Below, piece after piece: positions 1 to 10,632 of a DNA stretch of 64,000 bases; the first letter of the stretch is position 1; the number at the start of each line of letters is the position of its first letter. The stretch covers positions 479,323-543,322 of the forward strand of contig SJRY01000260.1 in the NCBI GenBank assembly GCA_011319805.1. Reading direction: 5' to 3'. The DNA is from Macrocybe gigantea (lineage: Eukaryota > Basidiomycota > Agaricomycetes > Agaricales > Callistosporiaceae). Position numbers and translations under genes: made by a program. The notes below the pieces were generated by a model. That model was not told the origin of the DNA. It was given only the letters and a program-made list of their open reading frames with translations, and did not search any database.

Positions 1-602
1 TGACTAACGCCCTCACGCGCGCTAGGACGCGCCGCACGCTCGCACAACAGCTTCTCGAGTCGTCGCATGAGGAACAGGAGGCCGATGAGATCTTTGCGCT
101 CATCTCCGACACTACGTCCAAGATGACCATCGCGTCACCGACGCCCACGCGGGGCGAGTTCCACATCGCGCTCCCGACTTCCACCGCTTCGTCCCCGGAA
201 AGCTCGCGGCCGAGCTCACGCTCGTCTGTCCTATCTCGGTTCTCCTTTGCCGCTTCTGAGGACAGCATGTTGTCGTCCACGACTTCTGTCGCGTCGTCGA
301 TCCTGAAGAAGGCATCTGTCCTTGCTGTTTCTGCTGCAACCCGTACTCGTGCGCCGACCTCTGCGGAAGAGGCTATCCCTGCCCGCCGCGCCGCCAAGGT
401 CTTCGTTGACAACTCGAAGAAGGAGGTACAGCGCTACACTTACCATGGTGGCGTCAGTACTGTCCTCACTGGCGGCGTCATGCTCGGTGGAGCGCGTAAG
501 GCTTCCTCTGCCGCGCCTGCTCTCAAGAAGCGCGTCCAAAAGGAGAAGTCCTTAGCTGGCGCCGACAACAAGGTCACCTGGAGACGTGCCGCGCGAGTCT
601 AG
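1..602 (+). CDS. 3' end of an unrecognised host gene (partial)
   Basis: The frame starting at base 3 is open from the window edge to a TAG at 600-602, giving about 199 residues of a C-terminal part whose start lies upstream. The sequence is GC-rich with many CpG sites, unlike the rest of the window, so this looks like a normal, unmutated host gene. The product is rich in Ser, Thr, Ala and Arg. An acidic stretch (EEQEADEIFALI) comes first, then a Ser-rich region, and the tail is basic and ends in RRAARV. There are no membrane segments and no catalytic motif that I recognise. It could be a nuclear or regulatory protein, but that is only a composition-based guess. A codon 40 positions into the frame is ATG (123), but the frame is open before it, so it is probably not the start. 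Confidence 0.75.
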   Translation, partial: TNALTRARTRRTLAQQLLESSHEEQEADEIFALISDTTSKMTIASPTPTRGEFHIALPTSTASSPESSRPSSRSSVLSRFSFAASEDSMLSSTTSVASSILKKASVLAVSAATRTRAPTSAEEAIPARRAAKVFVDNSKKEVQRYTYHGGVSTVLTGGVMLGGARKASSAAPALKKRVQKEKSLAGADNKVTWRRAARV

Positions 603-1675
603 AGAACACAACAGTCATTTTGCGCTTCACGACCGACTGCTTTTCGACCTCTCTTCTCCACGCTGCTGTCATTTCTGTTTCTGCTCAACGACTCCTGCCT
701 ATTGAAGTTGAAATGAGGCTCACCAAGTCACGGACTCTTACTTAATGTATCTCTGAGCGCAAGTCCAACACTGTCGATTTTTTCCGTTCTTTCATCTCTT
801 ATCGTGTATCACATACTCACTCGCCTTTTATTCTCTGCACATTCTTGTCCCTTCTGGATGCTGTTCTGCCTTGTACCCGCAGCAACTTTATGGTCGGACT
901 GATGATTTTTTTTAATACTTTGGACTCTTACAACGTTCATCTGGTCGAACCAGTCAGTTCCTTTGTTGCACGTGATGCGGTGTTGTATTCCTCATAATCT
1001 GCTTTGTATTCCGCAAAATGCTGCACAATAAAGTATTCTAGTCGATGATTCAGGACAGATGTCTCGCGATGAACCGCCAAGGGGCTAGAATGCTGCAAAG
1101 CTGTTGTATTGCCCTGATTGAGCTCACATCGCTCTGCATTCAATAATAGCCCTCTTTTCATGGCTTGTTCAATGCATTAGTTGAACTATCTGTAAAGCTA
1201 GTGGAAGTTGCATAACACCAGTATGCAATGTCCATCGGGGCATTGAGGATGGAACAGGCAATGCCTAGAGCACATTCTAGCTTAAGCAGTAATTGCCTGG
1301 GAGGCCTCTAATTACATTATATTTCAATGTGCCTAGGAAAATGACTGGTAGTATGCATTAAATTGACTGAGGAGAGATTAGATGCCTGCCCATTGCAATG
1401 ATCACCACTTTCTCGGCTGGTGGTTTCATACAGCCTTCTCATCAACTTGGTTCTCCAGATCTAGCCATCCAAAAATTTTAGCAGTGATGATCTGGCAGCC
1501 AGGTCTGAACAAGCTGTACAACAAGTTTGCATTCAACAATGATACCACCAATGCATTAGATTATCAATATTTTATTGGCTGGGGGTCTGAGTAAATGTCA
1601 AGCATTCAAACAAGCTTGAGAAAAGGCCACAAGGCCAATTCCTTGGGATGCTGTTTGAGACAGATTGGCCATCCC
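603..1675. other. 3' flank of the host gene; no gene seen
   Basis: This AT-richer stretch follows the host stop codon. The first 300 bases or so are probably 3' UTR and terminator sequence, with T-rich runs near 776-784 and 907-914. Short open frames on both strands show no recognisable protein features. The last five bases (1671-1675, atccc) are the left target-site duplication of element A1. Confidence 0.5.
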
Positions 1676-2093
1676 TGTTACGATTTCAAGACTTATCGTT
1701 ATCTTGACGACGGGCACGTGACTCAAGAACCACATGACGAACACGTGACATGAAGCGTGACATGACAAACAAGATACAATGCGACAACTTGAGGAAACCC
1801 TACGACAATGACATGTCAGTGCTGACTAGGGCATAGGGTTATTGCACAGTATCTGCAGGATAACATGAGGAGTGCAGCAGGATCCTTACTCATTCAACTT
1901 AGGGCTGAGGGTTTCACACAACATGAGGATAGCATAAGTCGTGGTCTGTGCTTAGGAATTGTAACAGATAAATAGCTAAATTGTATGTAGTAGAACTCAG
2001 CTTCAAGCTGGCTAAATACTAGCATACTTCTCCCTGCCTCTCACCTCTGAGTTAGTTAGAGTGACCTGCATGCAGATTTGGTTTTGCATAGCA
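1676..2093 (+). repeat. 5' LTR of A1
   Basis: 418 bp, TGTTACGATT...GCATAGCA. It aligns without length change to 14882-15299 and differs mostly by transitions, many at CpG (for example cgacgggcacgtg against tgatgggcacatg). It carries a TATA box and the predicted RNA start. Confidence 0.95.
1968..2009 (+). promoter_or_regulatory. A1 LTR TATA box and predicted RNA start
   Basis: ATAAATA at 1968-1974 is followed 31 bases after its first base by AGCTTCAAGCT (1999-2009). This 11-mer matches the reverse complement of the primer-binding site at 2096-2106 except for one CpG-type transition. The 3' LTR copy (15205-15215) matches it 11 of 11. The spacing fits a TATA-directed start at 1999, so the 11-mer would be the first 11 nt of the RNA. 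Confidence 0.7.
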
Positions 2094-2095
2094 AA

Positions 2096-2106
2096 AGCTC
2101 GAAGCT
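2096..2106 (+). promoter_or_regulatory. A1 self-priming primer-binding site
   Basis: AGCTCGAAGCT begins 2 nt after the 5' LTR. Its reverse complement AGCTTCGAGCT is found at the predicted R start in the 3' LTR (15205-15215). This is the Tf1/sushi arrangement, in which the RNA 5' end folds back and primes reverse transcription. I saw no match to a tRNA 3' end. Confidence 0.75.
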
Positions 2107-2718
2107 AGCCCTTGTGCACCTCACTACTCTTATTCTCTCTGCTGCCCTTCCTTCGTTGCCCAATGGCCTCGAGTGCCGTGCAACCAAAGGAACCTGCTGC
2201 ATCATCACAACTCTTTCCTCTACCAAAACTAACATTTCTACTTTCCACCACTACTCCCCACCCTGCACTAACCCATATTCCAGTCTCTATCAGAAGTCCT
2301 TGCTCATTGTACTTGGACGTACGAGAGGTCTAAGGGTAACATTGAGTCCGACCCTGACCAAATCAAGCATCAAAAGGCTATGCTAGGATAATCTTTGGAG
2401 AGTCCTACCACATGTTTGACCAAGTAGTGTGTTGACCCAGGATGTACCTCAGCAAGAGAGACAGGAGGACTCGGACGTGTGGATAGTCCCCACCCACCGA
2501 CCACCTTACTCAAGCATGCCCCTGAAAGTCATTGTCGGAAATGTGTATTGACCCAAAATGAGAAAGGAGTCACCAGACCACTGGGACTTCTGACAATGAA
2601 ACCTTTCTTAACTGCTATTTGGGGCATCCCTGTTGTGACAGAGATTTGAGCCAACCCATCTGCAGTTTAACAGGCACCCATCTCTTTTCTCAGACCTAAC
2701 CAAAGCAGGAGTCAATAG

Positions 2719-4103
2719 TTGCATGCTGCCTGCATGGTACTAATCGACTATTCCATTACACAAAACCATCCTGTTTCCAACCTTGCCTCTTTCTGCACAC
2801 AAATCTGCCACAATCCCCTTTACCGACAACATATTGGTTACACCCTCATCAGAAAGAACCTTCACCTCCAAAACTGCATGGTTGAAGTCAAGTACGAGTA
2901 CTGGACAAACTACTACCCCAACCTCTCCCCTCGATGCAACCCCTCTGTCTTCATCTGGGACGAAGACCCACCGGAACTTGAATTTTACCCCTGACTTCAC
3001 TGATGAAGGGAAACTCCTGAGCAACACCCATAATGGAGCTCATCGCCACACTCTTTGCCTTCATTACCATCATCCTTACTACTCTTTTTGCCACCAACCC
3101 TCTTGCCCTAGCCTGGGGCACTCTTCGAAACAATCCTCAGCAGGCTGAACAGGTTCAAAATGTGACACGGACTTTGGTCAATGTGATCAAAGAAGAACTG
3201 GGCTTGGGCAAGAAGTCCAAGAGAATAAAATCGGAACCACTGGATCCATATAAGGGGGATCCCGGTTTAATCAGAAGTTGGCTTCGATGCATGGAAGTCT
3301 ACTTTGACAAGGAGGAAATAACCAACAAATGGGATATGATCACCTATGCATTGCAATGGATCACGGGAGGCAAGGCCAAACATGCACAGAACTGGGCAGA
3401 CTCTAAGCTACAAGAGTGGCTAGAGTTCAAAACCGAATTAAATGGACGTAGGCAGGAATTCAGAAACCATTCCACCTATGATGACTGCAAACATGGCTGC
3501 ATCATTATGCTGGCAATGGCTAACACTCTGGAAGTCAGGACAGATCCCCTTGGACATCTTCCACCATTCAAAGACTGGGAGAACTTCAAGACAGAAGCCT
3601 GCGAGTTCTTTATGACCACAGAGACATGAAACAATGTGATCATTCAGATTAAGGAACTGTTGCAGCAACAATGACTGGTCGAGGATTATATCATTGAATT
3701 CCAGAGCTGGGCTCCCTTGATAGAATACAATGATATCACTCTCATCAACATCTTTAAATACAGACTTGACCAGGCACTCAGATGACATATCATCGAACTG
3801 GGAGGTGTCCATGAGGAGGACATCAACTGGTAGTACAAATGCATAATGGAACTGGACCGACAATATTGCCAGGCCCAGAAAGAATTTGGTGTGAAGGAGC
3901 GATTCACTCCCAAGCAAATACAGAAATTGGCACAGGGAACCACAGCACCTAAGGAGCAAACTCCGGCACTAGCGACCGGTAATGCTCAAGGTCAGCCTGA
4001 CCCAAATGCCATGGATGTTGACCAGATGAGGTGCAAAGGCTGCTGCTTCCAGTGCAGACAGAAGGGACATATTGGATGTAACTGCCCGATGAACCCCGGC
4101 TGA
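2719..4103 (+). pseudogene. gag: A1 gag with an N-terminal hydrophobic extension, decayed
   Basis: The main open piece starts at ATG 3033 with a hydrophobic segment (MELIATLFAFITIILTTLF) that looks like a signal anchor or membrane helix. A capsid-like region follows (DPYKGD, WLRCMEVYF, NWADSKLQEW). After TGA at about 3627 the capsid similarity continues through several stops to a CCHC zinc knuckle at 4044-4085 (C-FQ-C-RQKG-H-IGCN-C) and a TGA at 4101-4103. An open stretch at 2719-2994 (contains MVLIDYSI and WTNYYPNL) lies just upstream in another frame. In copy A2 the equivalent stretch runs in one frame into MELIAT, so the ancestral Gag probably began upstream. Gag normally packages RNA in cytoplasmic particles, and a membrane segment is unusual. 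Confidence 0.8.
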
Positions 4104-4432
4104 AATATGCTGTACAGAACATAGAGATGCAGGATGAGACTACCACTGCTGCTAAGATTGAAGAGCTGAAACAGGGTTTTTAATAGAGCTGGGAAGAAGC
4201 ACTGCTCCGCCGGCTGATTATGTATTATCGAATATAAATATAAGAGACATTCCTGATCTTAAAGAGTATTTCGAATGAGAAGGTGCATGAGAGTTCAGCC
4301 TCGTAAAAGGATATACCCTACCCTGGGTAGCTCAACAGATCTATTGGCAGGACGAGTCTAAGGCATACTTGATCCTTAAGGCATGGACAGATCAATCACA
4401 ACAGAAGGACATCTCACTGGAAAGGCTTCGTA
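4104..4432 (+). pseudogene. pol: A1 pol, 5' piece before the B1 insertion
   Basis: The spacer between the Gag stop and the B1 site includes a frame reading DESKAYLILKAWTDQ and ending at ISLERLR. It continues directly in the sequence after B1 (INQMNDHDALYTLFDL from 10962). Copy A2 has the joined version (DISLERLQEINQMNDHDA), which confirms where B1 landed. It lies just upstream of the protease domain. Stops and shifts are present. Confidence 0.75.
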
Positions 4433-4752
4433 TGTTACAGACGTCACCCAAAGGACCATTCATTTTCTTATCTTATCTTTCCCACATTCCTTATCTCCCC
4501 CGTCATGCTGCACAGCGTGCAGCCATCGAGTCATCCCACTTCCCTAGTCATCCTGAGTCATCTCTTTCCAGTCTTACTCATCTGCAGTCCACAGCATTGT
4601 GCAGCCCATGGTCCGTGCTCAAGTACTGTAATGTATATAAGGACTCCCAGATGTACCAGTAGCGCTAGGCTTAATATTCCTTTTGCCATCATCTCAAGAC
4701 CACTCTCGCACTTAGTCTGCCCAAGTCCTTCTGAGATTCGTCTAGCCTAACA
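4433..4752 (+). repeat. 5' LTR of B1
   Basis: 320 bp with TATATAA at 4634-4640 and AGGCTTAATAT at 4667-4677, the predicted RNA start 33 bases after the TATA start. It differs from the 3' LTR at several transitions. Confidence 0.95.
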
Positions 4753-4754
4753 AG

Positions 4755-4765
4755 ATATTAAGCCT
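4755..4765 (+). promoter_or_regulatory. B1 self-priming primer-binding site
   Basis: ATATTAAGCCT lies 2 nt after the LTR and is the exact reverse complement of AGGCTTAATAT (4667-4677), the predicted first 11 nt of the RNA. The same pair occurs in B2 and B3, so the match is a family property. Confidence 0.8.
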
Positions 4766-5415
4766 CGTCGAGACTCGCTCAGACTCACACACACACCACA
4801 TCACGCTTTATCAAAGACTTGATCAATATTCGATGACAAGCAGTCGCCGACCCAGCGAGCACTAGCAGGAGCGACGAGAACACTTGGCTCAGAGAAGTAG
4901 ACTAGGCATTGCAGTCCACGCCATTTGCAGAGACAGTCCATGCCACCCGCAGAGACACCAGCAATCCAAACAAACGAAAGAGAGAGCGCATGCCTACACC
5001 AAGTAGCGATGACGAAGAGCAGGCATTTCTGAGAGAGTTTGCCTTCACCACCACAGATGAGCCTGCTGAGATCCTCAGCGAAGGAGCAGCACAACTCATT
5101 GCAGAACTCTTCCTAGAAGGGGAATATGGGATAAGCCCAGAAGAGCTGTGGTCAGACCAGAATCTTCTTGCCGAAGAAGAGGATGAACCCATCCGCAAGA
5201 AAACGAGAGAAGAACGAACACAAGCCCGAGACTTTAGGTGACAACAGATTGAGAACTATAATCGCCGAACACAGGAGGAAGACATACTGATACAGAAAGG
5301 GCACGACACACAGAGCATATGACAGAACCAATGAGAACGACACCAGAGTCAAGGACACACAGGAACGAAACCGCTGAACCCCTTCAGAGGACCAATCCGC
5401 TGAAGCACTGCATAA
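4762..5415 (+). pseudogene. B1 ORF1 (leader ORF of family B), decayed
   Basis: This corresponds to the 198-residue ORF1 of B2. In B1 the frame is broken by TAG at 4903-4905, TGA at 5239-5241 and another TGA further on, each explicable by a single transition. The central part (SSDDEEQAFLREFAFTTTDE, GEYGISPEELWSDQNLL) is well kept. The terminal TAA at 5413-5415 is the stop shared by all four B copies. I do not recognise the family. The protein is acidic in the middle and basic at the end (RKKTREERTQARDFR). Confidence 0.65.
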
Positions 5416-6576
5416 GGAAAGAATTGCACCACTATGGCGAAAGTAAGCAACAGCAACTGGGACAAATACTATTGGTGGAGGGAGCGAAAAGGATTACCAA
5501 AGACAAATGGACCGACCGCCGCAGAGTGGGCCGATTTTGAACAAGCTTGTAGAATCGCAGGAGTCGACCTAGACTACTGGAAAGAACAGAGAGAGGAGCG
5601 AAGACAGAAACAGCTCCAAGAACAACAAGCCCAAGTACAAGCACAGCAGACCCAAGAACAACAGATCCAGGAACAGGAAAGCCAAGACCAAGAGAACATC
5701 AAAGAAACCCCCCAAAGGATGATGACAGAATACAAGGGAATCATCGCCGACCCGAAATCCTTTACAGGAGATCGAATGTCCTTCGATATTTGGTGGAGGA
5801 AGATGAAACTTTACATAACCGCACATGGAGACCTCATGGATATACAGAAGATTGGAGCGGTCCTGTCTAGAATGACCGACGGACCTGGAGCCCACTGGGT
5901 GTCAAAGAAGATTGACACCACTACTAACCAAAGCATATGGGCTAACTTCATAACCAAGATAGAGATACAATTCAGCAATGTCATATTACTATTGCAAGCA
6001 GGAAGCAAACTATTTAATATCAGACAGGAAAACCGATCCATTGATGAATTTCTGAATGAATTCATAGACCTTGCAGGGAAAGCAGGAATGACAGGAACAG
6101 CCCCTCATTTCTTACTCAAGAAGAGTTTAAACCAAAGGACAGCAGAAGCAGTACACTCGATCTCTGCACTTCTAACAGATGGAGATGAAAATATCAAGAT
6201 GATTTGAGCAATTGGATGAAACATTGATGAACACAGGAATGTAATGAGAGGAGAATTCACAAGCAATCAGCGCAAGCCTGGAAATCTGAGCTGAGGAGCA
6301 GGACAGGCCATGGAAGTCAACAAAGTACAAAGCAACAATTGCTTCAATTGCAATAAGCCAGGGTACCTTTCACAAAACTGCCCAGAACTGCAAAAAGGAG
6401 CAGCAAATATCACATGTTTCAACTGTGGCTTGAAGGGACACTATGCACAGAATTGCAAGAAGAAGAAGAAAGGAAAATCCCAAGTCAGAGAAGTGAAAGA
6501 AGAAGAAGGAGAGGACGAAGAAGACAAGGATGAAGAAAGCTCTGATAAAGAGGGTTTTACCGAAGGGTCCGACTAA
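5416..6576 (+). pseudogene. gag: B1 gag, decayed
   Basis: The frame after the shared TAA runs through a Gln-rich stretch (about 5600-5690), then a capsid-like region (KSFTGDRMSFDIWWRKMKLY, WANFITKIEIQF). Two CCHC knuckles follow (CFNCNKPGYLSQNC and CFNCGLKGHYAQNC, about 6340-6460), then a Lys-rich patch and an acidic tail ending at TAA 6574-6576. Three stops near 6205-6295 (TTTGAGC, GGATGAA, AGCTGAGG) interrupt it. The ATG at 5434 is GTG in the younger B2 and B3, so it is probably a mutation rather than the ancestral start. The ATGATG near 5719 matches the first ATG of B2. Confidence 0.8.
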
Positions 6577-9500
6577 GAGGTGCTAAATCGCGACCCATAC
6601 AACTGAAACAGACTCGCTTCGATACCGGATGTAGATCATCCCATACTCTGAAATACACCATTCCTGCCAAGCGATCTGAAGCACCAAGGAAAACCATCCA
6701 AGGGGACAAACCACCAAAGAGGAAAGAACTCGCAGTACCAGCAAGAATATGAATGCGAAAAGGAGTCACAACGATAACACCAGAAGTCGATAGTGGAGCA
6801 GATAGGACCTGCATCAACACTACGATAGTAGCAAAAACAGGACTGAAGACATGACAAATCAAGAAGATTTCCATCATAAATGCAGACAGATCACCCAACT
6901 GCCAGAAAACAGCAGACCGAGTAGCGGAGGTCCACATCGACATTAAAGGACACAAGGAGCATATGGAAGCCATTGTACTCGACATCGGAAAAACCGACAT
7001 GCTACTAGGACATGACTGGCTTGTCTACCACAACCCAACAATCAAATGGAGGACAGGAGAAGTTGTCTTCGACAGATGCCCTAAAACGTGCAAAATAAAC
7101 CACCAGACGATTAAGATACAGAAGGTGGCTGAATCACCGAAAACCACAGCCAGTGACAAGACAGGAACCCAGATACCACCATATCTGATCAGATTCAAAC
7201 ACCTCTTCAAGGAGAAGAACTTTGATCGCTTACCAGACCACAAAGAATGGGACCATGAAATAAACTTAACGAAGGATGCACCCAAAACGATACCAAGCAA
7301 GGTTTATCCGATGACACAGAAAGAACTAGAGGAACTAGATGCCTTTGTCGAAGAAGGATTACGAACAGGAAAAATACGCCCATCGAAATCGCCTTATGCA
7401 GCACCCTGCTTCTTTCGCAACAAGAAGGATGGAAGCAAATGACTCATCCAAGACTACCGGGAGATAAACAAATATATGGTCAAGGACAAATTCCCACTAC
7501 CACACATCAGCGAGCTCCTTGATGTATTACAAGGAGCAAAGTACTTTAGCAAGATCGATATTATTTGGGGATACAATAATGTGCGCATCCGGAAAGGGGA
7601 TGAATGGAAGGCAGCCTTCCTAACAGCAAGAGGACTCTTCGAACTGACAGTCATGTATTTTGGGCAGTGCAACGCACCAGGCACTTTTAGCCGAATGATG
7701 GCAAGCCTCTTCCAAGACCAAATATGAAGAAGAGTGTGCATAATCTATATGGACGACATCATAATCATCGGACAAACATGAGAGGAACTCCAAAAGAACA
7801 CCATAGAAGTCATGGAAATACTGAACAAGAATGACCTGTTCATCAAAGGACCGAAATGCGTCTGGGAATCATCAAAAGTCCCAGTACTAGGATACGTCGT
7901 AGGAGAGGGGAAGGTAGAAATGGAACCAGAAAAGATCACAGCCATACAATCCTGGCCAACCCCAAAGATGAAGAAAGAACTACAAAAGTTCTTGGGATTC
8001 ATGAACTTTTACCGATGATTCATCAAGGGATATGCAAAGGTCGCTAAACCCCTGACGGAGTTGACTGGAAACAAAGCATTCCAGTGGACAGACAAGCAAC
8101 AGGACGCCTTCAAAGAGCTGATCTGACATATAACCTCAGCACCCATTCTAGCACTACCACAAACAGAAGGAAAATTCCGAGTCAAAACGGACGCCTCAGG
8201 ATATGCCATTGGAGCGGTACTATCACAATAGCAGAAAGGACTATGGCATCCGATCGCATTCATTTCGAGATGCATGACCCCAGCGGAACAAAACTACGAA
8301 ATCTATGACAAGGAACTTCTTGCAATAATGGTCGCACTAAAGACATGGAGACAATACCTCCTCGAAGCTCGAGAGAAGTTCGAAATATTGATGGATCACA
8401 AAAACCTATCATACTTCCGGAAGCTACAGCGACTCAATTCAAGACAGATTGGCTGGTACCTGAAATTACAGGAATATGACTACGAACTACGACACGTACC
8501 AGGAAAGGCGAATGGAAAAGCAGATGTCCTGTCACGGATGGCAGGATATGAAGAAAACCTAGTAGAGAAGGATGATATACAAATGATCAAAGAGGCAGCA
8601 TTCATTCAACATCTGGAAAGAGTAATGAACAAGACTTCAAATTTATGATATTCGAGGACAAACACCCATGAAGAGAAGAAGCAGAAAATAATGAGGCAAT
8701 ACAAACAAGAGGAATCACGATGATCAAATCCTCAAGGATAGAACAAATTCGACAATGCACATGAAGGGAGATGATTGTAACAACAGGACTGAAGGAAAAA
8801 CCACACTGGTTCACAGAAGACGACCACATCGTATACGTAGGAGGAAAAATCTATGTTCCTCCAGACAACAAACTGAAGGAAAACATCATGTTTGAACACC
8901 ACGACACACCCATCGGAGGACACCCAGGACAATACCGCATGCATGAGCTCATAAGCCGCACCTATTGGTGGCCATCAATGCTAACGGACATCAAGAAGTA
9001 TGTCAATGGATGCGAAACATGTCAGTGAAACAAAATCATCCGACAAAAGAAACACGCACCCCTGCACCTGCACGAAGTCCCACAGCAACCATGGGAAGAT
9101 ATCGGAGTAGATCTCATAGGACCGCTACCCAGCTCGAACAGCTTTAATGCCATCACTGCAGTCACAGACCGCCTGACCAAGATGATCCACCTAGTCCCAC
9201 AAAGACCGAACTCACAGCAGAAGGTCTCGCATGACTATACCGAGACAACGTGTGGCGGCTTTATGGAATCCCACGAAAGATCATCAGTGATCAAGGACCC
9301 CAGTTCACAGCGCGATTCATGACAGCACTTCTAAAATTACTCAGAACAAAGCAAAATCTGTCAACGGCCTATCACCCACAGACAGATGGACAGGCGGAAC
9401 GATCCCACCAAGAAATGGAAGCCTTCCTCAGAAGCTTCACAAACAACTTACAGGATGATTGGGTAGAATGGATAGCAATCGCAGAGTACCAATACAATGA

Positions 9501-10200
9501 CAAAGCACACCAGGGAACAAAGGAGACACCATTCTACCTCAACTATGGAATGCACCCCTGGAAGGGAGAGCCACAGACAACAGAAGGGAATAACCCCGCA
9601 GCAAAAGACTTCGTCAAAAGAATGAACCAAATATGAAAGGAAGCAAATGCTGCGCTGCAATATGCACAAACACAAGCCAAAGACAATTACGATGCGAGAC
9701 GAAAACCAGCCTGTGAATACAAGAAAGGGGATAGAGTATGGCTAGAAGCCACCAATATCACAGTCAATCGACCATCAAAGAAGTTATTAGCACTCTGATA
9801 CAGACCGTTCAAGGTGGTTGAAAAGAAAGGAGCCTTGGCATATCGCCTGGAACTCCCAGCATCATGGCAGCTGATACACTCCATGTTCAATGAAACACTG
9901 CTCATGCCTTACAAAGGACCCTGTTTCAAGATACAAGAGCGACCATCACCACCACCCCCTGAAATCATAAATGATGAAGAAGAGTACGAGATAGAAGAGA
10001 TCCTAAAAAGGAAGAAACAAGGGAGGGGGATGCTATTCCTGGTCAAATGGAAAGGATACGGACACGAAGAGAACACATGGATCAAAGAGAAGGAACTGGG
10101 GAATGTGCAGCAAGCTCTAGACCACTTCCTAAAGAAGACTGCGAACCAGGATAAAAGGATCATGACAAGAGGGAAGAAGACCAAAAATCGCACTTCATGA
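6574..10200 (+). pseudogene. pol: B1 pol: protease, RT, RNase H, integrase, chromodomain (decayed)
   Basis: Pol continues in the -1 frame relative to Gag, so a -1 shift near the Gag stop is inferred. Domains in order are protease (VDSGADRTCI, about 6785-6815), reverse transcriptase with YMDD at 7746-7757, RNase H (TDASGYAIGAVLS) and an integrase zinc finger (HHDTPIGGHPGQ and CETCQ, about 8895-9027). The integrase core (YHPQTDGQAERSHQ) and a chromodomain (LFLVKWKGYGHEENTW, about 9979-10140) follow. Stops include TGA at 7440-7442 and others in the RT and integrase, mostly from CGA codons. The pol stop TGA is 10198-10200 and overlaps the ORF3 start. Confidence 0.9.
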
Positions 10201-10595
10201 CCACCAACGCCCCCATCAGCATCGACAGCAGCGAGGACAGCCATGCACCTACCCCCAACCGCCCAAGCGACCTCGAGAATCTGGCAAGGATTCTCAATGC
10301 TAGCGACTACATGGACCCCCTCGCTATCATACTTGGTGCATATATGCGCTATGTTATGACCGTCCGCATGCACCTCTGGACCAGGCGAACCCCTGATGGG
10401 ACTGGCCCCACTGCAGCTGAATGTATCGCGCTTCAAGAGGCGATGGAAATGCTTCGTACAGAAAACCGGCGACTTAAACTCCTCGCCACCACACTCCATC
10501 ATATCCACGCCTATAATGAAGAGCTCATTCATACATGGGCCCCGTGTGCCGCGACCACCTGGGAGACCAACACTGGGTGGGAACAGCTGGACTAA
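10197..10595 (+). CDS. B1 ORF3, 132-residue accessory protein, intact
   Basis: The ATG at 10197 overlaps the pol TGA as ATGA, which suggests termination-reinitiation coupling. The 132-codon frame has no stop even though B1 pol has many. The N-terminal part is Ser/Pro-rich (ISIDSSEDS, PTPNRPSDLENLARIL), the middle is hydrophobic (MDPLAIILGAYMRYVMTV), and the C-terminal half contains a helix with leucine spacing (ALQEAMEMLRTENRRLKLLA) that looks like a coiled coil. It ends 37 bp before the 3' LTR. B2 has the same ORF intact, B3 has it with one missing base, and B4 has it decayed. Chromoviruses normally end with Pol, so this ORF is unusual. The function is unknown. Confidence 0.75.
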   Translation: MTTNAPISIDSSEDSHAPTPNRPSDLENLARILNASDYMDPLAIILGAYMRYVMTVRMHLWTRRTPDGTGPTAAECIALQEAMEMLRTENRRLKLLATTLHHIHAYNEELIHTWAPCAATTWETNTGWEQLD

Positions 10596-10632
10596 GGTTT
10601 TTCACGAGGACACGAATCTACAGAGAGGGTGA

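Noticed and set aside
2096..2115. tRNA-primed primer-binding site for family A
   Set aside because: No TGG-type tRNA 3'-end complement follows the LTR, whereas an 11-nt self-complement to the RNA start is exact.
4505..4750. Open frames inside the B LTRs (about 76-97 codons, also near 10629, 39804, 46082, 57162 and 63365)
   Set aside because: They overlap LTR promoter and R/U5 sequence, occur in every LTR in two frames, and have no protein features. They reflect the C-rich LTR composition.
5434..5436. ATG at 5434 as the Gag start of family B
   Set aside because: The young copies B2 and B3 have GTG at this position, so ATG in B1 (and B4) is best explained by a G to A transition.
6600..6660. 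DTG motif (RFDTGCRSS) as the B protease active site
   Set aside because: A DSGA motif followed by a full protease-like region (about 6785-7020, ending LLGHDW) lies downstream and fits retropepsins better.
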